This document shows positions 17,117 through 24,830 of a stretch of 64,000 nt of DNA, one piece after another; positions within the stretch are counted from its first letter, which is position 1; every line of letters starts with the position of its first letter. Below the pieces are notes generated by a model. The model ran no database searches, was not told the origin of the DNA, and saw only the letters and a program-made list of their open reading frames with translations. Position numbers and translations under genes: made by a program. The stretch is taken from assembly GCF_947492715.1 (NCBI RefSeq), contig NZ_CANLNS010000001.1, forward strand, positions 558,001-622,000, read 5' to 3'. This stretch comes from an uncultured Psychroserpens sp. (GTDB taxonomy: Bacteria; Bacteroidota; Bacteroidia; Flavobacteriales; Flavobacteriaceae).

Positions 17117-17647
17117 ATGCAAAAAAAAGACTGTTTCTTCCTAGGTAAAATTGTAAAAAAATACAGCTTTAAAGGTGAATTGTTGGTTAAATTAGATACT
17201 GACGAACCAGAGCTTTATGAACATTTGGAATCTGTTTTTGTTGATTTACGTAATAATTTGGTTCCGTTTTTCATCGAATCTTCTCAACTTCATAAATCGG
17301 AATTATTGAGAGTAAAATTTGAAGATGTAAATACAGAAGAGGATGCTGATGCACTTATTAAAAGCGACCTTTTCTTGCCTCTTGAATTCTTACCAAAGTT
17401 AGACGATGACAAGTTTTATTTCCATGAAATCATAGGATTTAAAGTTGAGGATAGCAACTTTGGTTATGTGGGCACTATAAAATCGGTTAATGACTCTACA
17501 GCTCAATCTCTTTTTGAAATAGACCGCAATGGTATTGAAATATTGATACCAATGAATGACGAATTCATTACTAAAGTAGATAAAAAGAATAAGACGATTT
17601 TCGTCAACACACCAGACGGACTTATTGATTTATATCTTGATGAATAG
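17117..17647 (+). CDS. rimM: ribosome maturation factor RimM
   Basis: The 176-residue protein has both RimM domains: an N-terminal beta-barrel (CFFLGKIVKKYSFKGELLVKLDTDEPELYEHL) and a C-terminal PRC-barrel (FYFHEIIGFKVEDSNFGYVGTIKSVNDSTAQSLFEI, ILIPMNDEFITKVDKKNKTIFVNTPDGLIDLYLDE). RimM assists maturation of the 30S head region around uS19. Its position right after rpsP fits the classical order, although trmD and rplS do not follow. The downstream methyltransferase overlaps its last 8 bp, so the two are translationally linked. Confidence 0.95.
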   Translation: MQKKDCFFLGKIVKKYSFKGELLVKLDTDEPELYEHLESVFVDLRNNLVPFFIESSQLHKSELLRVKFEDVNTEEDADALIKSDLFLPLEFLPKLDDDKFYFHEIIGFKVEDSNFGYVGTIKSVNDSTAQSLFEIDRNGIEILIPMNDEFITKVDKKNKTIFVNTPDGLIDLYLDE

Positions 17648-18353
17648 CCCTTTTCAATTTAAACAGTTCACAGTAAATCAGGATCAATGTGCCATGAAAA
17701 TTGGTACAGACGGCGTTCTATTGGGAGCCTGGGCTTCCATTAATCACAAGCCTTTTTCTATTTTAGATATAGGAGCAGGAACTGGTGTCTTAGGATTGAT
17801 GTTGGCTCAGAGAAGTCATGCCGAAGTTATAGAGGCTTTAGAAATTGACAGTAAGGCCTATGAACAATGTGTAGATAACTTTGAACAGTCTCCATGGAAT
17901 GATCGCCTATTTTGTTTTCATGCGTCGCTCAAAGAATTTGCAGAAGAGATAGAAGATACTTATGACTTAATTATATGTAACCCTCCGTTCTATTCGGAGG
18001 ACTATAAAACAAAAAGCACACAGCGCGATTTAGCGCGATTTCAGGATGCCATGCCATTTGAGCACTTAATTGAAAGTGTTGCGACTTTACTTTCTAAAAC
18101 TGGGCAGTTTTCTGTAATCATTCCTTTTTCAGAAGAAGAGCGTTTTAAAACTCTAGCTGCGACTTTCCAATTGTTTCCAAAACGAATCACTCATGTTAGA
18201 GGAACCTTGTCATCAGATATCAAACGGAGTTTAATGGAATTTTCATTTGTTAATACCAATGTTGAAATTAGTGAATTGGTTATAGAGACTTCTCGTCATC
18301 AATACACAAATGACTATATCAATTTAACCAAGGATTTTTATTTGAAAATGTAG
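17640..18353 (+). CDS. trmN6: tRNA1(Val) A37 N6-methyltransferase-like
   Basis: A 237-residue class I methyltransferase of the YfiC/TrmN6 group: SAM-binding ILDIGAGTGVLGLMLAQR, acidic EALEID motif II and the catalytic IICNPPFYSED (NPPF) motif typical of N6-adenine methylation. The opening FQFKQFTVNQDQCAMKIGTDGVLLGAW is diagnostic for the family. The E. coli enzyme methylates A37 of tRNA-Val1. The ATG at 17640 gives the conserved N-terminus; an upstream TTG at 17625 in frame is less likely. It overlaps rimM by 8 bp. Confidence 0.9.
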   Translation: MNSPFQFKQFTVNQDQCAMKIGTDGVLLGAWASINHKPFSILDIGAGTGVLGLMLAQRSHAEVIEALEIDSKAYEQCVDNFEQSPWNDRLFCFHASLKEFAEEIEDTYDLIICNPPFYSEDYKTKSTQRDLARFQDAMPFEHLIESVATLLSKTGQFSVIIPFSEEERFKTLAATFQLFPKRITHVRGTLSSDIKRSLMEFSFVNTNVEISELVIETSRHQYTNDYINLTKDFYLKM

Positions 18354-18361
18354 TTTTAAAA

Positions 18362-18392
18362 TTGTCAACTGCAAACGTTTTCGCTATTTTTG
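18362..18392 (+). promoter_or_regulatory. promoter for acyl-CoA dehydrogenase gene
   Basis: TTG at 18362-18364, then 20 bp, then TATTTTTG at 18385-18392, an exact TAnnTTTG match. The start codon is 31 bp beyond. Confidence 0.7.
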
Positions 18393-18423
18393 TTACCCAA
18401 ACAAAATCAATAAAACCAAACAA

Positions 18424-19602
18424 ATGAAACCAGATTTATTCGAAGCGCCAGATTATTATAATCTTGACGATTTACTTTCTGAAGAACACAAACTTGTACG
18501 TGATGCCGCAAGAGATTGGGTAAAACGTGATGTTTCTCCAATCATTGAAGATGCAGCACAAAAGGCCGAATTCCCTACTTCTATTATTGGAGGTTTAGCT
18601 GAAATAGGTGCTTTTGGACCCTATATCCCTGCCGAGTATGGTGGCGCAGGATTAGATCAAATTTCTTATGGTTTAATTATGCAAGAAATAGAACGAGGTG
18701 ATTCTGGAGTACGTAGTACGGCTTCTGTACAATCGTCTCTCGTTATGTACCCAATTTGGAAATATGGAAACGAAGAACAACGCCAGAAATATTTGCCAAA
18801 ATTAGCCTCTGGAGAATGGATAGGATCATTTGGTTTAACCGAACCTGATCATGGAAGTAACCCTGGAGGTATGACCACTAATTTCAAAGATATGGGGGAT
18901 CATTATCTTTTAAATGGTGCTAAAATGTGGATTTCAAACGCTCCATTTTGCCAAGTCGCAGTTGTTTGGGCTAAAAATGAAGAAGGTCGTATTCACGGAC
19001 TTATCGTAGAGCGTGGTATGGAAGGGTTTTCTACACCAGAAACTCACAATAAATGGTCGCTTCGTGCGAGTGCAACAGGCGAACTCATTTTTGACAATGT
19101 GAAAGTTCCAAAAGAGAATTTATTACCCAATAAATCAGGTCTTGGTGCACCATTAGGATGCTTAGATTCTGCACGTTATGGTATTGCTTGGGGCGCTATT
19201 GGTGCTGCAATGGACTGTTACGACACTGCTTTACGCTATAGTAAAGAACGTATCCAGTTTGGAAAGCCTATTGGGCAATTTCAACTACAACAAAAGAAAT
19301 TAGCAGAAATGATTACAGAAATTACGAAAGCTCAAATGTTAACTTGGCGTTTAGGTGTATTACGTAATGAAGATCGAGCAACTTCGGCTCAAATTTCTAT
19401 GGCTAAGCGTAACAATGTTGAGATGGCTATTACCATTGCCCGCGAAGCTAGACAAATGCTTGGTGGTATGGGGATTTCTGGTGAGTATAGTATTATGCGC
19501 CACTCTATGAACCTTGAAAGTGTAATCACTTATGAAGGGACTCATGACATCCATTTATTAATTACAGGTTTAGATATTACAGGTTTAAATGCCTTTAAAT
19601 AG
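18424..19602 (+). CDS. gcdH: acyl-CoA dehydrogenase, glutaryl-CoA dehydrogenase type
   Basis: The 392-residue flavoenzyme has the acyl-CoA dehydrogenase folds in order: N-terminal helices, a beta domain with FGLTEPDHGSNPGGM and WISNAPFCQVAVVWAK, and a C-terminal FAD domain with QMLGGMGISGEYS. The catalytic base is Glu371 in ITYEGTHDIH, the position used by glutaryl-CoA dehydrogenases, and the segment RSTASVQSSLVM carries the Arg that binds the glutaryl carboxylate in that subfamily. It would oxidise and decarboxylate glutaryl-CoA to crotonyl-CoA in lysine and tryptophan breakdown. It has its own promoter and terminator. Substrate is inferred from motifs. Confidence 0.85.
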   Translation: MKPDLFEAPDYYNLDDLLSEEHKLVRDAARDWVKRDVSPIIEDAAQKAEFPTSIIGGLAEIGAFGPYIPAEYGGAGLDQISYGLIMQEIERGDSGVRSTASVQSSLVMYPIWKYGNEEQRQKYLPKLASGEWIGSFGLTEPDHGSNPGGMTTNFKDMGDHYLLNGAKMWISNAPFCQVAVVWAKNEEGRIHGLIVERGMEGFSTPETHNKWSLRASATGELIFDNVKVPKENLLPNKSGLGAPLGCLDSARYGIAWGAIGAAMDCYDTALRYSKERIQFGKPIGQFQLQQKKLAEMITEITKAQMLTWRLGVLRNEDRATSAQISMAKRNNVEMAITIAREARQMLGGMGISGEYSIMRHSMNLESVITYEGTHDIHLLITGLDITGLNAFK

Positions 19603-19632
19603 AGCTTAGTCAGGTTGAATCTATAGAATACT

Positions 19633-19669
19633 AAAAGTCATGATTTTCAAATCATGGCTTTTGTTTTTT
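19633..19669 (+). terminator. terminator after gcdH-like gene
   Basis: AAAAGTCATGATTT pairs with AAATCATGGCTTTT and is followed by a T-rich run. The same CATGA/CATGG hairpin type recurs in the intergenic repeats at 22.6, 23.8 and 26.1 kb. An in-frame start at 19654 for the next gene falls inside this hairpin and is therefore rejected. Confidence 0.75.
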
Positions 19670-19701
19670 ATCTTCGGATAGAACTTAAATCATGTTATAT
19701 A

Positions 19702-20076
19702 ATGAAAAAATTAATTCTGCTAGTCTTGATAACAACTTTTAGCTGTTCTTCTAAACCAACAGATTGTTCTAATTTCAGGACAGGGATTTTTAAATATAAA
19801 CACAAAGATTATAGTGGACATGTTATAGAAAGAAATGATTCAATACAAATTGAATATAATGATACAGATGATATTAAGATAATTTCAAAGATAGAATGGG
19901 CTTCTGATTGTGAATATATATTAACGTATAAAGACATTCTTAATTATCCTCAAAAAGATAGCGTTATAGGGAAGAGTTTTAATGTCAAAATCATAGAAAC
20001 CAAAAATTCATCTTACATCTGTCACGTAAAAAGTAACACTTTAGATTCTGAAGTTGAAATAGTAAAAGTGAAATAA
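19702..20076 (+). CDS. small lipoprotein
   Basis: From ATG 19702 the 124-residue product starts MKKLILLVLITTFSCSSKP with lipobox Cys15. The mature part (CSNFRTGIFKYKHKDYSGHVIERNDSIQIEYN, then SKIEWASDCEYILTYKDIL) resembles a family of small flavobacterial lipoproteins that report a Cys-flanked beta domain and have no known function. The earlier start at 19654 is rejected because it lies in the terminator of the preceding gene and would bury the lipoprotein signal. No operon partner. Confidence 0.75.
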   Translation: MKKLILLVLITTFSCSSKPTDCSNFRTGIFKYKHKDYSGHVIERNDSIQIEYNDTDDIKIISKIEWASDCEYILTYKDILNYPQKDSVIGKSFNVKIIETKNSSYICHVKSNTLDSEVEIVKVK

Positions 20077-20197
20077 TTATTTCTGACATTACTTTAGTAT
20101 ACGTTTAAATACTCCCAAAAAAATCCATGACTTCTAAATCATCTTTTTAAAGTACTTAACCTTTATTCTGAAACGTAATGAATAATCCCTTCCTTTT

Positions 20198-20315
20198 TTA
20201 ATGGTCTGGATGTGATATGAGGTTTATGGAATAACAATGACCTAAGCTACTTAAAAGTCCTACACTAGTGCCATAACCAGTACCAGTACCAACATCAACA
20301 TCATAAATATGTCTC
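20198..20315 (-). pseudogene. possible remnant of an RHS-like 3' end
   Basis: The minus strand reads HIYDVDVGTGTGYGTSVGLL followed by SSLGHCYSINLISHPDH and a stop at 20198, without any start codon. Upstream the frame runs into repeat copy 1. The opening IYDV resembles the IYDATG of the RHS core (27967-27985 region), and the same RHS-like stub lies beside repeat copy 2. It could be the tail of a displaced toxin gene, or chance. The rest of the 20077-20323 gap holds one more degenerate CATGA hairpin near 20125-20150 and nothing else I can support. Confidence 0.3.
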
Positions 20316-20323
20316 TTTTTTTT

Positions 20324-20463
20324 GGGCGTTCCCCTCTTTCGCTTAAGCTACAGAGGGTCAGGTTTTACACTGTATCTTTTTACGTCAGATCGAGTGATGT
20401 GACTAAAGGGAACATTGTATCGAGACTTGACGTAAAAAGGATGCCGCTGCAACCCTTAACGCG
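20324..20463 (+). repeat. nested intergenic repeat, copy 1
   Basis: A 140-bp element starting GGGCGTTCCCC and ending CCCTTAACGCG, so its ends form an imperfect inverted repeat. Inside are CTTTCGCTTAAGCTACAG, GGGTCAGGTTTTACACTG, and an inner inverted repeat TTTTTACGTCA...TGACGTAAAAA (20377-20438) enclosing a loop with ATCGAGTGATG and TTGTATCGAGA. The end block GGATGCCGCTGCAACCC is the best conserved. Copies 2 and 3 are at 23599 and 25941. It contains no credible gene. Confidence 0.85.
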
Positions 20464-20643
20464 TAGGAACACAACAGACTTACATCCCTTTCAAAACAGG
20501 AAATAACCCCTTGATTTTCAGTGAAAAAGCCTTGTAAAAATCACATTAAGATATCGTACTTTGGACACTGTTAATCTTAATTAATCGAACTGGAGTTTAT
20601 GCTGTTAACATTTAAACTCACGTTTCTAGATATGATTTTTATT

Positions 20644-21333
20644 ATGAAAAGATTTAGACATTTAGGTTATTTCATACTCATGGTATTATCAACTTATTTT
20701 CTGAGTTGTAATGGATGTCGTGAAAAGGCTATAAACGAAAGCATCATAGCCAATACAGCTCCTATTGAAGTATTTGTTTTAGATGAGCATGGGCAACCAG
20801 AGGACAAAAGCATTCCTGGCAAAACATACAGAGGTGTAACTTATGTTGTGGATCATGTAAATAAAAAAGTTAATGGACCTTATCGCTGTAGTCCGTATCC
20901 AAATTCTGTTAGCCCTTATATTTCTAATCCCCAAGAAATAGAAACCCCGTACAATACCATATTGCCTAAGAGAATAGACGTTCAATATCATCTTTTTAAT
21001 AATTTATATGGTCATAAAGAATCAACTCAAAGAGGGTTAAACATTGTTGCAAGCAATGGCGAACGAGAAGCTAAAGGGTTTAATCCTTATGGAAAAAATA
21101 AGACTATGACTTATGTGAATGTGCACTCAGGTTATAGTGATAAAGGAAATTATAATAGTAGAGGTTCGGCTGGCTGTATTACTATTCATCCCAATGATAA
21201 TAATAAGTTTATGAAGAATTTCAATTTTGAAAATGGAACTACAGGATCTTCTGAAGGCGTTATTATAGTCATTAAATCGGATGAATCAACACTAAAAAAG
21301 CTAGCAAAAGCCGTAAAAGATTTATACCAATGA
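20644..21333 (+). CDS. YkuD-like (L,D-transpeptidase-fold) lipoprotein
   Basis: The 229-residue product has lipobox Cys22 (STYFLSCNG). Residues about 40-225 contain the pattern His161 (VNVHSGYSDKGNY) and Cys178 in NSRGSAGCITIHP, which matches the HxG...SxGC active site of YkuD-type L,D-transpeptidases. Those enzymes act on peptidoglycan peptides in the periplasm. The ATG at 20644 was chosen because it opens a proper signal; earlier starts at 20599 and 20632 do not. It overlaps the next lipoprotein gene by 4 bp. It sits inside the RHS island between parts of the repeat unit, so an antibacterial role is possible but unproven. Confidence 0.7.
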   Translation: MKRFRHLGYFILMVLSTYFLSCNGCREKAINESIIANTAPIEVFVLDEHGQPEDKSIPGKTYRGVTYVVDHVNKKVNGPYRCSPYPNSVSPYISNPQEIETPYNTILPKRIDVQYHLFNNLYGHKESTQRGLNIVASNGEREAKGFNPYGKNKTMTYVNVHSGYSDKGNYNSRGSAGCITIHPNDNNKFMKNFNFENGTTGSSEGVIIVIKSDESTLKKLAKAVKDLYQ

Positions 21334-21896
21334 AACATCAACTAACCATAACGATACTTCTATGCCATTTGTTTTTTGCTTGTAATACAGATGCAAAACA
21401 ATCTGAGGCTCAAATAACGATCGATAATATTAGAGAAAAATCTGATAACTTATATGATAAATTTGAAAATAAGAAAATACCGCTTACAGGAGGAAAACTT
21501 AATTGCCAACCCTGTGATATTCTATTTTTGAGTAATATAAATTCAACTATAAAACCTATTACTCAACCAGCAAGAAGAAGTTTTAATATTAAAAGAGATA
21601 CTGATTATATAAAAAATTTGCTTTGTATTTATAAATCGAAGTGCGACACAAATATTGAGTTTGTACAATACTTTAATGAAACCTTATTCAGAACGATGGA
21701 AATAAGACCTCTAATTACAATTCAGCAAATATTGAGATTAGATGATAAGACCAAAGGGTTAATTATTAAGACACTTAAAAACCCTATACAAGAAAATAAT
21801 AGTATTTACAACATAGAAAAAACCTTATCACAAATACCTCTAAGAGGGCAAGATCAAAAGATAACCTTTGAATTTATGAGACAATTCAAAAATTAG
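21330..21896 (+). CDS. lipoprotein partner of the YkuD-like protein
   Basis: The 188-residue product starts MKHQLTITILLCHLFFACNT with lipobox Cys18, so it should share the membrane location of its neighbour. The mature part is Lys/Asn/Ile-rich with four further cysteines (CQPC near 60; C near 97 and 104) and mostly helical, and I do not recognise a family. ATG overlaps the stop of the upstream gene (ATGA), so the two are translated together. It may inhibit or assist the YkuD-like enzyme. AT content is higher than in housekeeping genes nearby. Confidence 0.7.
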   Translation: MKHQLTITILLCHLFFACNTDAKQSEAQITIDNIREKSDNLYDKFENKKIPLTGGKLNCQPCDILFLSNINSTIKPITQPARRSFNIKRDTDYIKNLLCIYKSKCDTNIEFVQYFNETLFRTMEIRPLITIQQILRLDDKTKGLIIKTLKNPIQENNSIYNIEKTLSQIPLRGQDQKITFEFMRQFKN

Positions 21897-21946
21897 TTCA
21901 TTACGAGTACCACAACTTACATCATGGCCTTTAGTATTATTTATTA

Positions 21947-21977
21947 GCACAAGCGTGGACGCTTGCGCTAGCGAGGG
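21947..21977 (+). repeat. GTGGACGC repeat, copy 1
   Basis: Sequence GCACAAGCGTGGACGCTTGC followed by GCTAGCGAGGG. AAGCGTGGACGCTT is a small hairpin and GCGCTAGCG another. It is preceded by a degraded CATGG/TATTATTTATT block, the usual left neighbour of this repeat. Other copies: 22695, 23855 and 26191. Confidence 0.8.
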
Positions 21978-22109
21978 AAAATCCACTCCCCTCATGGGTC
22001 ATTTTTTACAAGCTGTTTGTTGCTTCTATTACAGTGTTTTTAAAGAACGTTTCTCTTTACTAAGAATCTTCAATTTAGATCTTCTATCCTTAAAAAGACT
22101 CTCTATGAA

Positions 22110-22140
22110 GAAAAGCAGTAATTAATAATTACTGCTTTTC
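22110..22140. terminator. GAAAAGCAG hairpin, copy 1
   Basis: GAAAAGCAGTAATT pairs perfectly with AATTACTGCTTTTC around a 3-base loop. It follows the stop of the immunity-like gene at 22182 on the minus strand. Preceded by TCTATCCTTAAAAAGACTCT, shared with copies 2 and 3 (23928 and 26252). Confidence 0.75.
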
Positions 22141-22181
22141 GATTATTTAAAATTCTGATTATTATATATCTCCATTCAATT

Positions 22182-22544
22182 TCATTTATAAATACTCAAT
22201 GGGGCCATGTCTTTTATATTCTCAAAATTCATATCATCATACACTTCACTTGTCGTTCCTATTTTCGTCAATATTAACTCAACTGAATCTTCGATTATCA
22301 TACTAACAGCTTTCCTAATCGAAGTTTTCTTAAGATTATGTACTATAACCATATCATCTGCCCAAAAAAAATCGTCATTATTTTTAATCATTAACTGATT
22401 AATATTTTCTAATGTGAATAATGTTCCGTGAAAAACACTTTCATCTTCAAATATGACATTTATATCAATATTATCATTATTATAATCTTCTATTATATAT
22501 CCCGAAGGAAAAAAAATTTTAAATCTAATATTAGTTTTTTGCAT
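22182..22544 (-). CDS. orphan immunity-like protein
   Basis: A 120-residue cytoplasmic, acidic, Asn/Ile-rich protein without signal peptide or membrane segment. I do not recognise its family. Its setting is telling: its stop is followed by the same hairpin terminator and GTGGACGC repeat that follow the immunity-type genes at 24016 and 26342. In those two modules an RHS C-terminal tip lies directly upstream; here no toxin is present, and upstream is only repeat DNA. It may be the surviving antidote of a lost toxin. That is inference; no experiment or domain match supports it here. Confidence 0.6.
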   Translation of the reverse strand: MQKTNIRFKIFFPSGYIIEDYNNDNIDINVIFEDESVFHGTLFTLENINQLMIKNNDDFFWADDMVIVHNLKKTSIRKAVSMIIEDSVELILTKIGTTSEVYDDMNFENIKDMAPLSIYK

Positions 22545-22565
22545 TTTTTTTAAGTCTATTAATTA

Positions 22566-22726
22566 CCCACGCTGGCGCTAGCGTCTCGCTAGTGCCACAA
22601 CAACCCTTATAGTAAATATACGCTATTACATTTTAAATACTAAAAAAACAAAAGCCATGACTCATATCATGACTTTTGTATTATTTATCTTTTAGCACAA
22701 ACGTGGACGCTTGCGCTAGCAAGGGG
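22566..22726 (+). repeat. composite intergenic repeats between 22545 and 22834
   Basis: This 290-bp gap holds three repeat pieces. A CGCTGGCGCTAGCG block is at about 22569-22590. A CATGACTC...CATGAC hairpin between CAAAAGCC and CTTTTG lies at about 22650-22680. The GTGGACGC repeat (GCACAAACGTGGACGCTTGC...) is at 22695-22726. The last two form the composite seen again at 23807-23884 and 26142-26223. No gene is seen in the gap. Confidence 0.75.
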
Positions 22727-22834
22727 AGTTACTTATATTTGAATACGAAAGCGCATATAATTTTGTTGATAAAAAGGAGAAAAGAACAAAATATAACTTA
22801 TATTAGTTGAATTGATGATATGTAAATCTTTCTA

Positions 22835-23503
22835 ATGAAGACAATAAGATTAATTTCTAGTATATTTATTTTATTAGTGATTTCATGTACTCCGAATTCT
22901 TCTTTTGAATATTCACTTTCAACGGATAGTTCAGAGCAGCCTGATGATTCTTTTGACCCAAATGCAAGCTATAATATTCTTTTCGTTGGCAATAGTCTTA
23001 CTTATTATAATAATTTACCTGGATTAGTGAAAGAAGAGGCAGCTACCAGAGGAATTATTATAAACACGCGAATGCTTGCCAGTAGTAATTATGCTATCGT
23101 TGATCATTGGGCAGAAGGTGAAGTTCAAACACTTATTAGTTCAGGTATATATGATTTTGTCGTTATTCAACAAGGGCCATCATCGCAAGAGTTTGGTTTC
23201 AATATGCTGGTAAATAGTGGTGCTGATTATGCAAATCTATGCCAAGCAAATAATACAAGATTGGCTTATTATATGGTATGGCCAGCACTAGTTTATTATC
23301 ATACTTTCGATAATGTAATAGCTAACTATACTGCAGCTGCAGAGGCGAACAATGCTATATTATGCCCTGTAGGTAGACGTTGGAAAGAACATTTTGATCA
23401 AACAAACGATTTTTCGTATTATGATCCTGATGGGTTTCACCCTTCTCTTGAAGGAAGTAGATTTGCTGCAGAAGTTATTGTGCAGTCATTAAATCTCCAA
23501 TAG
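22835..23503 (+). CDS. SGNH/GDSL-type hydrolase lipoprotein
   Basis: The 222-residue product has lipobox Cys18 (LLVISCTP) and a short Ser/Asp-rich linker. The hydrolase domain starts at about residue 45 with block I ILFVGNSLTYYNNLPG (nucleophile Ser54), block III-like VVIQQGPSSQEFG and the final DPDGFHPSLEG, giving Asp199 and His202 of the triad. Such enzymes remove acyl groups from lipids, sugars or peptidoglycan; the substrate is unknown. It is a lone plus-strand gene between two repeat blocks of the RHS island, so it is probably cargo acquired there. Confidence 0.85.
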   Translation: MKTIRLISSIFILLVISCTPNSSFEYSLSTDSSEQPDDSFDPNASYNILFVGNSLTYYNNLPGLVKEEAATRGIIINTRMLASSNYAIVDHWAEGEVQTLISSGIYDFVVIQQGPSSQEFGFNMLVNSGADYANLCQANNTRLAYYMVWPALVYYHTFDNVIANYTAAAEANNAILCPVGRRWKEHFDQTNDFSYYDPDGFHPSLEGSRFAAEVIVQSLNLQ

Positions 23504-23561
23504 TTATTATACTAATCCTCAAAATATCCCCCACGCTGGCGCTAGTGTGATAACAAACTCC

Positions 23562-23580
23562 ACCTGTTACGTCGTAAATA
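23562..23580 (-). repeat. 19-bp RHS-core stub beside repeat copy 2
   Basis: The plus strand reads ACCTGTTACGTCGTAAATA, which differs at only two positions from 27965-27983 inside the full-length RHS gene (ACCTGTTGCATCGTAAATA), the codons for IYDATG. It stands 18 bp before repeat copy 2. It suggests that copy 2 once adjoined an RHS gene. Confidence 0.5.
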
Positions 23581-23598
23581 ATATATGTTTCTCTTTTT

Positions 23599-23738
23599 GG
23601 GCGTTCCCCTCTTTCGCTTAAGCTACAGTGGGTCAGGTTTTACACTGTATCTTTTTACGTCAGATCGAGTGATGTGACTAAAGGGAACATTGTATCGAGA
23701 CCTGACGTCAAAAGGATGCCGCTGCAACCCTTAACGCG
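23599..23738 (+). repeat. nested intergenic repeat, copy 2
   Basis: A 140-bp element nearly identical to copy 1: start GGGCGTTCCCC, inner loop with CAGATCGAGTGATGTGACTA in the same orientation as copy 1, end GGATGCCGCTGCAACCC and TTAACGCG. It begins the longer unit of about 415 bp that ends at the stop codon of the lipoprotein gene at 24016. Confidence 0.88.
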
Positions 23739-23806
23739 AAGCCAGAGTTGTCGTTATCATATTATAAAGTAAAAATACAGAAAATAATCTATAATAACCC
23801 TAAAAC

Positions 23807-23958
23807 AAAAGCCACGACTATTACATCATGGCTCTAATTATTATTTATCTTTAGTACAAGCGTGGACGCTTGCGTTAGCGAGGGAATAATTTATAACTTC
23901 TATCCTTAAAAAAGGATACTTTATGAAGAAAAGCAGTAATTAATAATTACTGCTTTTC
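23807..23958 (+). repeat. rest of repeat unit 2: CATG hairpin, GTGGACGC repeat, terminator
   Basis: In order: CAAAAGCCACGAC...CATGGCTC hairpin (about 23810-23833), TTATTATTTATCTTTAG, the GTGGACGC repeat (23855-23884), TCTATCCTTAAAAAAGGAT, and the GAAAAGCAGTAATT hairpin (23928-23958). The same blocks in the same order are at 26142-26279. The hairpin terminates the minus-strand lipoprotein genes. Confidence 0.85.
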
Positions 23959-24015
23959 TATTATTTAAAATCATGTTTTAGTCCATGACCTTTTTTACTA
24001 CACTACCCTATCTAA

Positions 24016-24426
24016 TTAATCTAATTTGAAATCTTCAATAAGTAATTCAATTAAGACCTTATTATTTTCATAAATATTATCCTCTATTACGAAATAATTT
24101 GTGTCATGTAAAAGAGTGAACATCAATTTATCTTTATAATAAAAATCACATAATAAATGAATAGATGTATCAGAAAACTGATAAGGATTTTTGAGCTTTT
24201 CTAAATTCAACAATTCCATCTTTACTTCTTGTATGTTCTTTATTTTAGTTATTGAAATAGATTCACTATCCCTCATCCCTTCCTCACTAAGGCCAACTGG
24301 TGGGGTAATATCAAAGGGGAAATAATAAACTTTAATTTTATCTATTTCTAAATTATCTTTTAAAGAATTCTCGTTTTTGCAACTAAGAACACTAATAGCT
24401 AAAAATAAGTATAATATATATCTCAT
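24016..24426 (-). CDS. lipoprotein, putative second immunity protein
   Basis: From ATG 24426 the 136-residue product starts MRYILYLFLAISVLSCKN with lipobox Cys16. An upstream in-frame Met at 24480 would hide this signal, so the shorter form is chosen. The mature domain (DKIKVYYFPFDITPP, then a region with LLCDFYYKDKLMFTLLH) is unfamiliar. It is last in a run with another small lipoprotein and a truncated RHS toxin tip. In polymorphic toxin loci genes in this position usually encode antidotes, and a lipidated antidote suggests a toxin acting in the periplasm. Function is inferred from position only. Confidence 0.6.
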   Translation of the reverse strand: MRYILYLFLAISVLSCKNENSLKDNLEIDKIKVYYFPFDITPPVGLSEEGMRDSESISITKIKNIQEVKMELLNLEKLKNPYQFSDTSIHLLCDFYYKDKLMFTLLHDTNYFVIEDNIYENNKVLIELLIEDFKLD

Positions 24427-24485
24427 AGTTTTATTGTTTTTAACACTCAGCCCTATCGCGGTTTTAACGATTAGTGCCACCCAAT

Positions 24486-24827
24486 TTATTTAAATTGAAT
24501 ATTATCACACTTATTTTTTTCGTACCATTCCAACCAAGTAGATTTGTCTTTTTTGAAAGCATCAATATTAGTATACTCATTCGCATAATTCATAATCTCT
24601 TCAAACGAAACTTTAACATACTTTGATAAAAACTCTAAGCTTTCATCAAATGACTTTCTATCACCTTTTCCTAATGAGTATTCTTCAACGCTATTAATTT
24701 TTGACATAAAGACATCCTTAAATTCAATGTTTTCATTACAATCTGATGAAGCTCTGTCTTTACATTGAAGACAAATAAGCGAAATAATTAATGTTAATAC
24801 TAAAAATGATTTTTTCATGGTTTTCAT
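24486..24827 (-). CDS. lipoprotein, putative immunity protein of displaced RHS tip
   Basis: The 113-residue product has a signal with lipobox Cys22 (ISLICLQCKD) and a mainly helical mature part with two cysteines. No family is recognised. Its start is 3 bp from the stop of the RHS tip at 24831, the spacing seen between the full-length RHS gene and its neighbour (26746/26750), which makes it the best candidate antidote for that tip. Its lipid anchor predicts protection in the periplasm. Confidence 0.65.
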   Translation of the reverse strand: MKTMKKSFLVLTLIISLICLQCKDRASSDCNENIEFKDVFMSKINSVEEYSLGKGDRKSFDESLEFLSKYVKVSFEEIMNYANEYTNIDAFKKDKSTWLEWYEKNKCDNIQFK

Positions 24828-24830
24828 GTT

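Noticed and set aside
20309-20506. 65-codon plus-strand open frame through repeat copy 1
   Set aside because: It lies almost wholly inside the non-coding repeat, has no homologous open frame in copies 2 and 3, and shows no protein-like composition.
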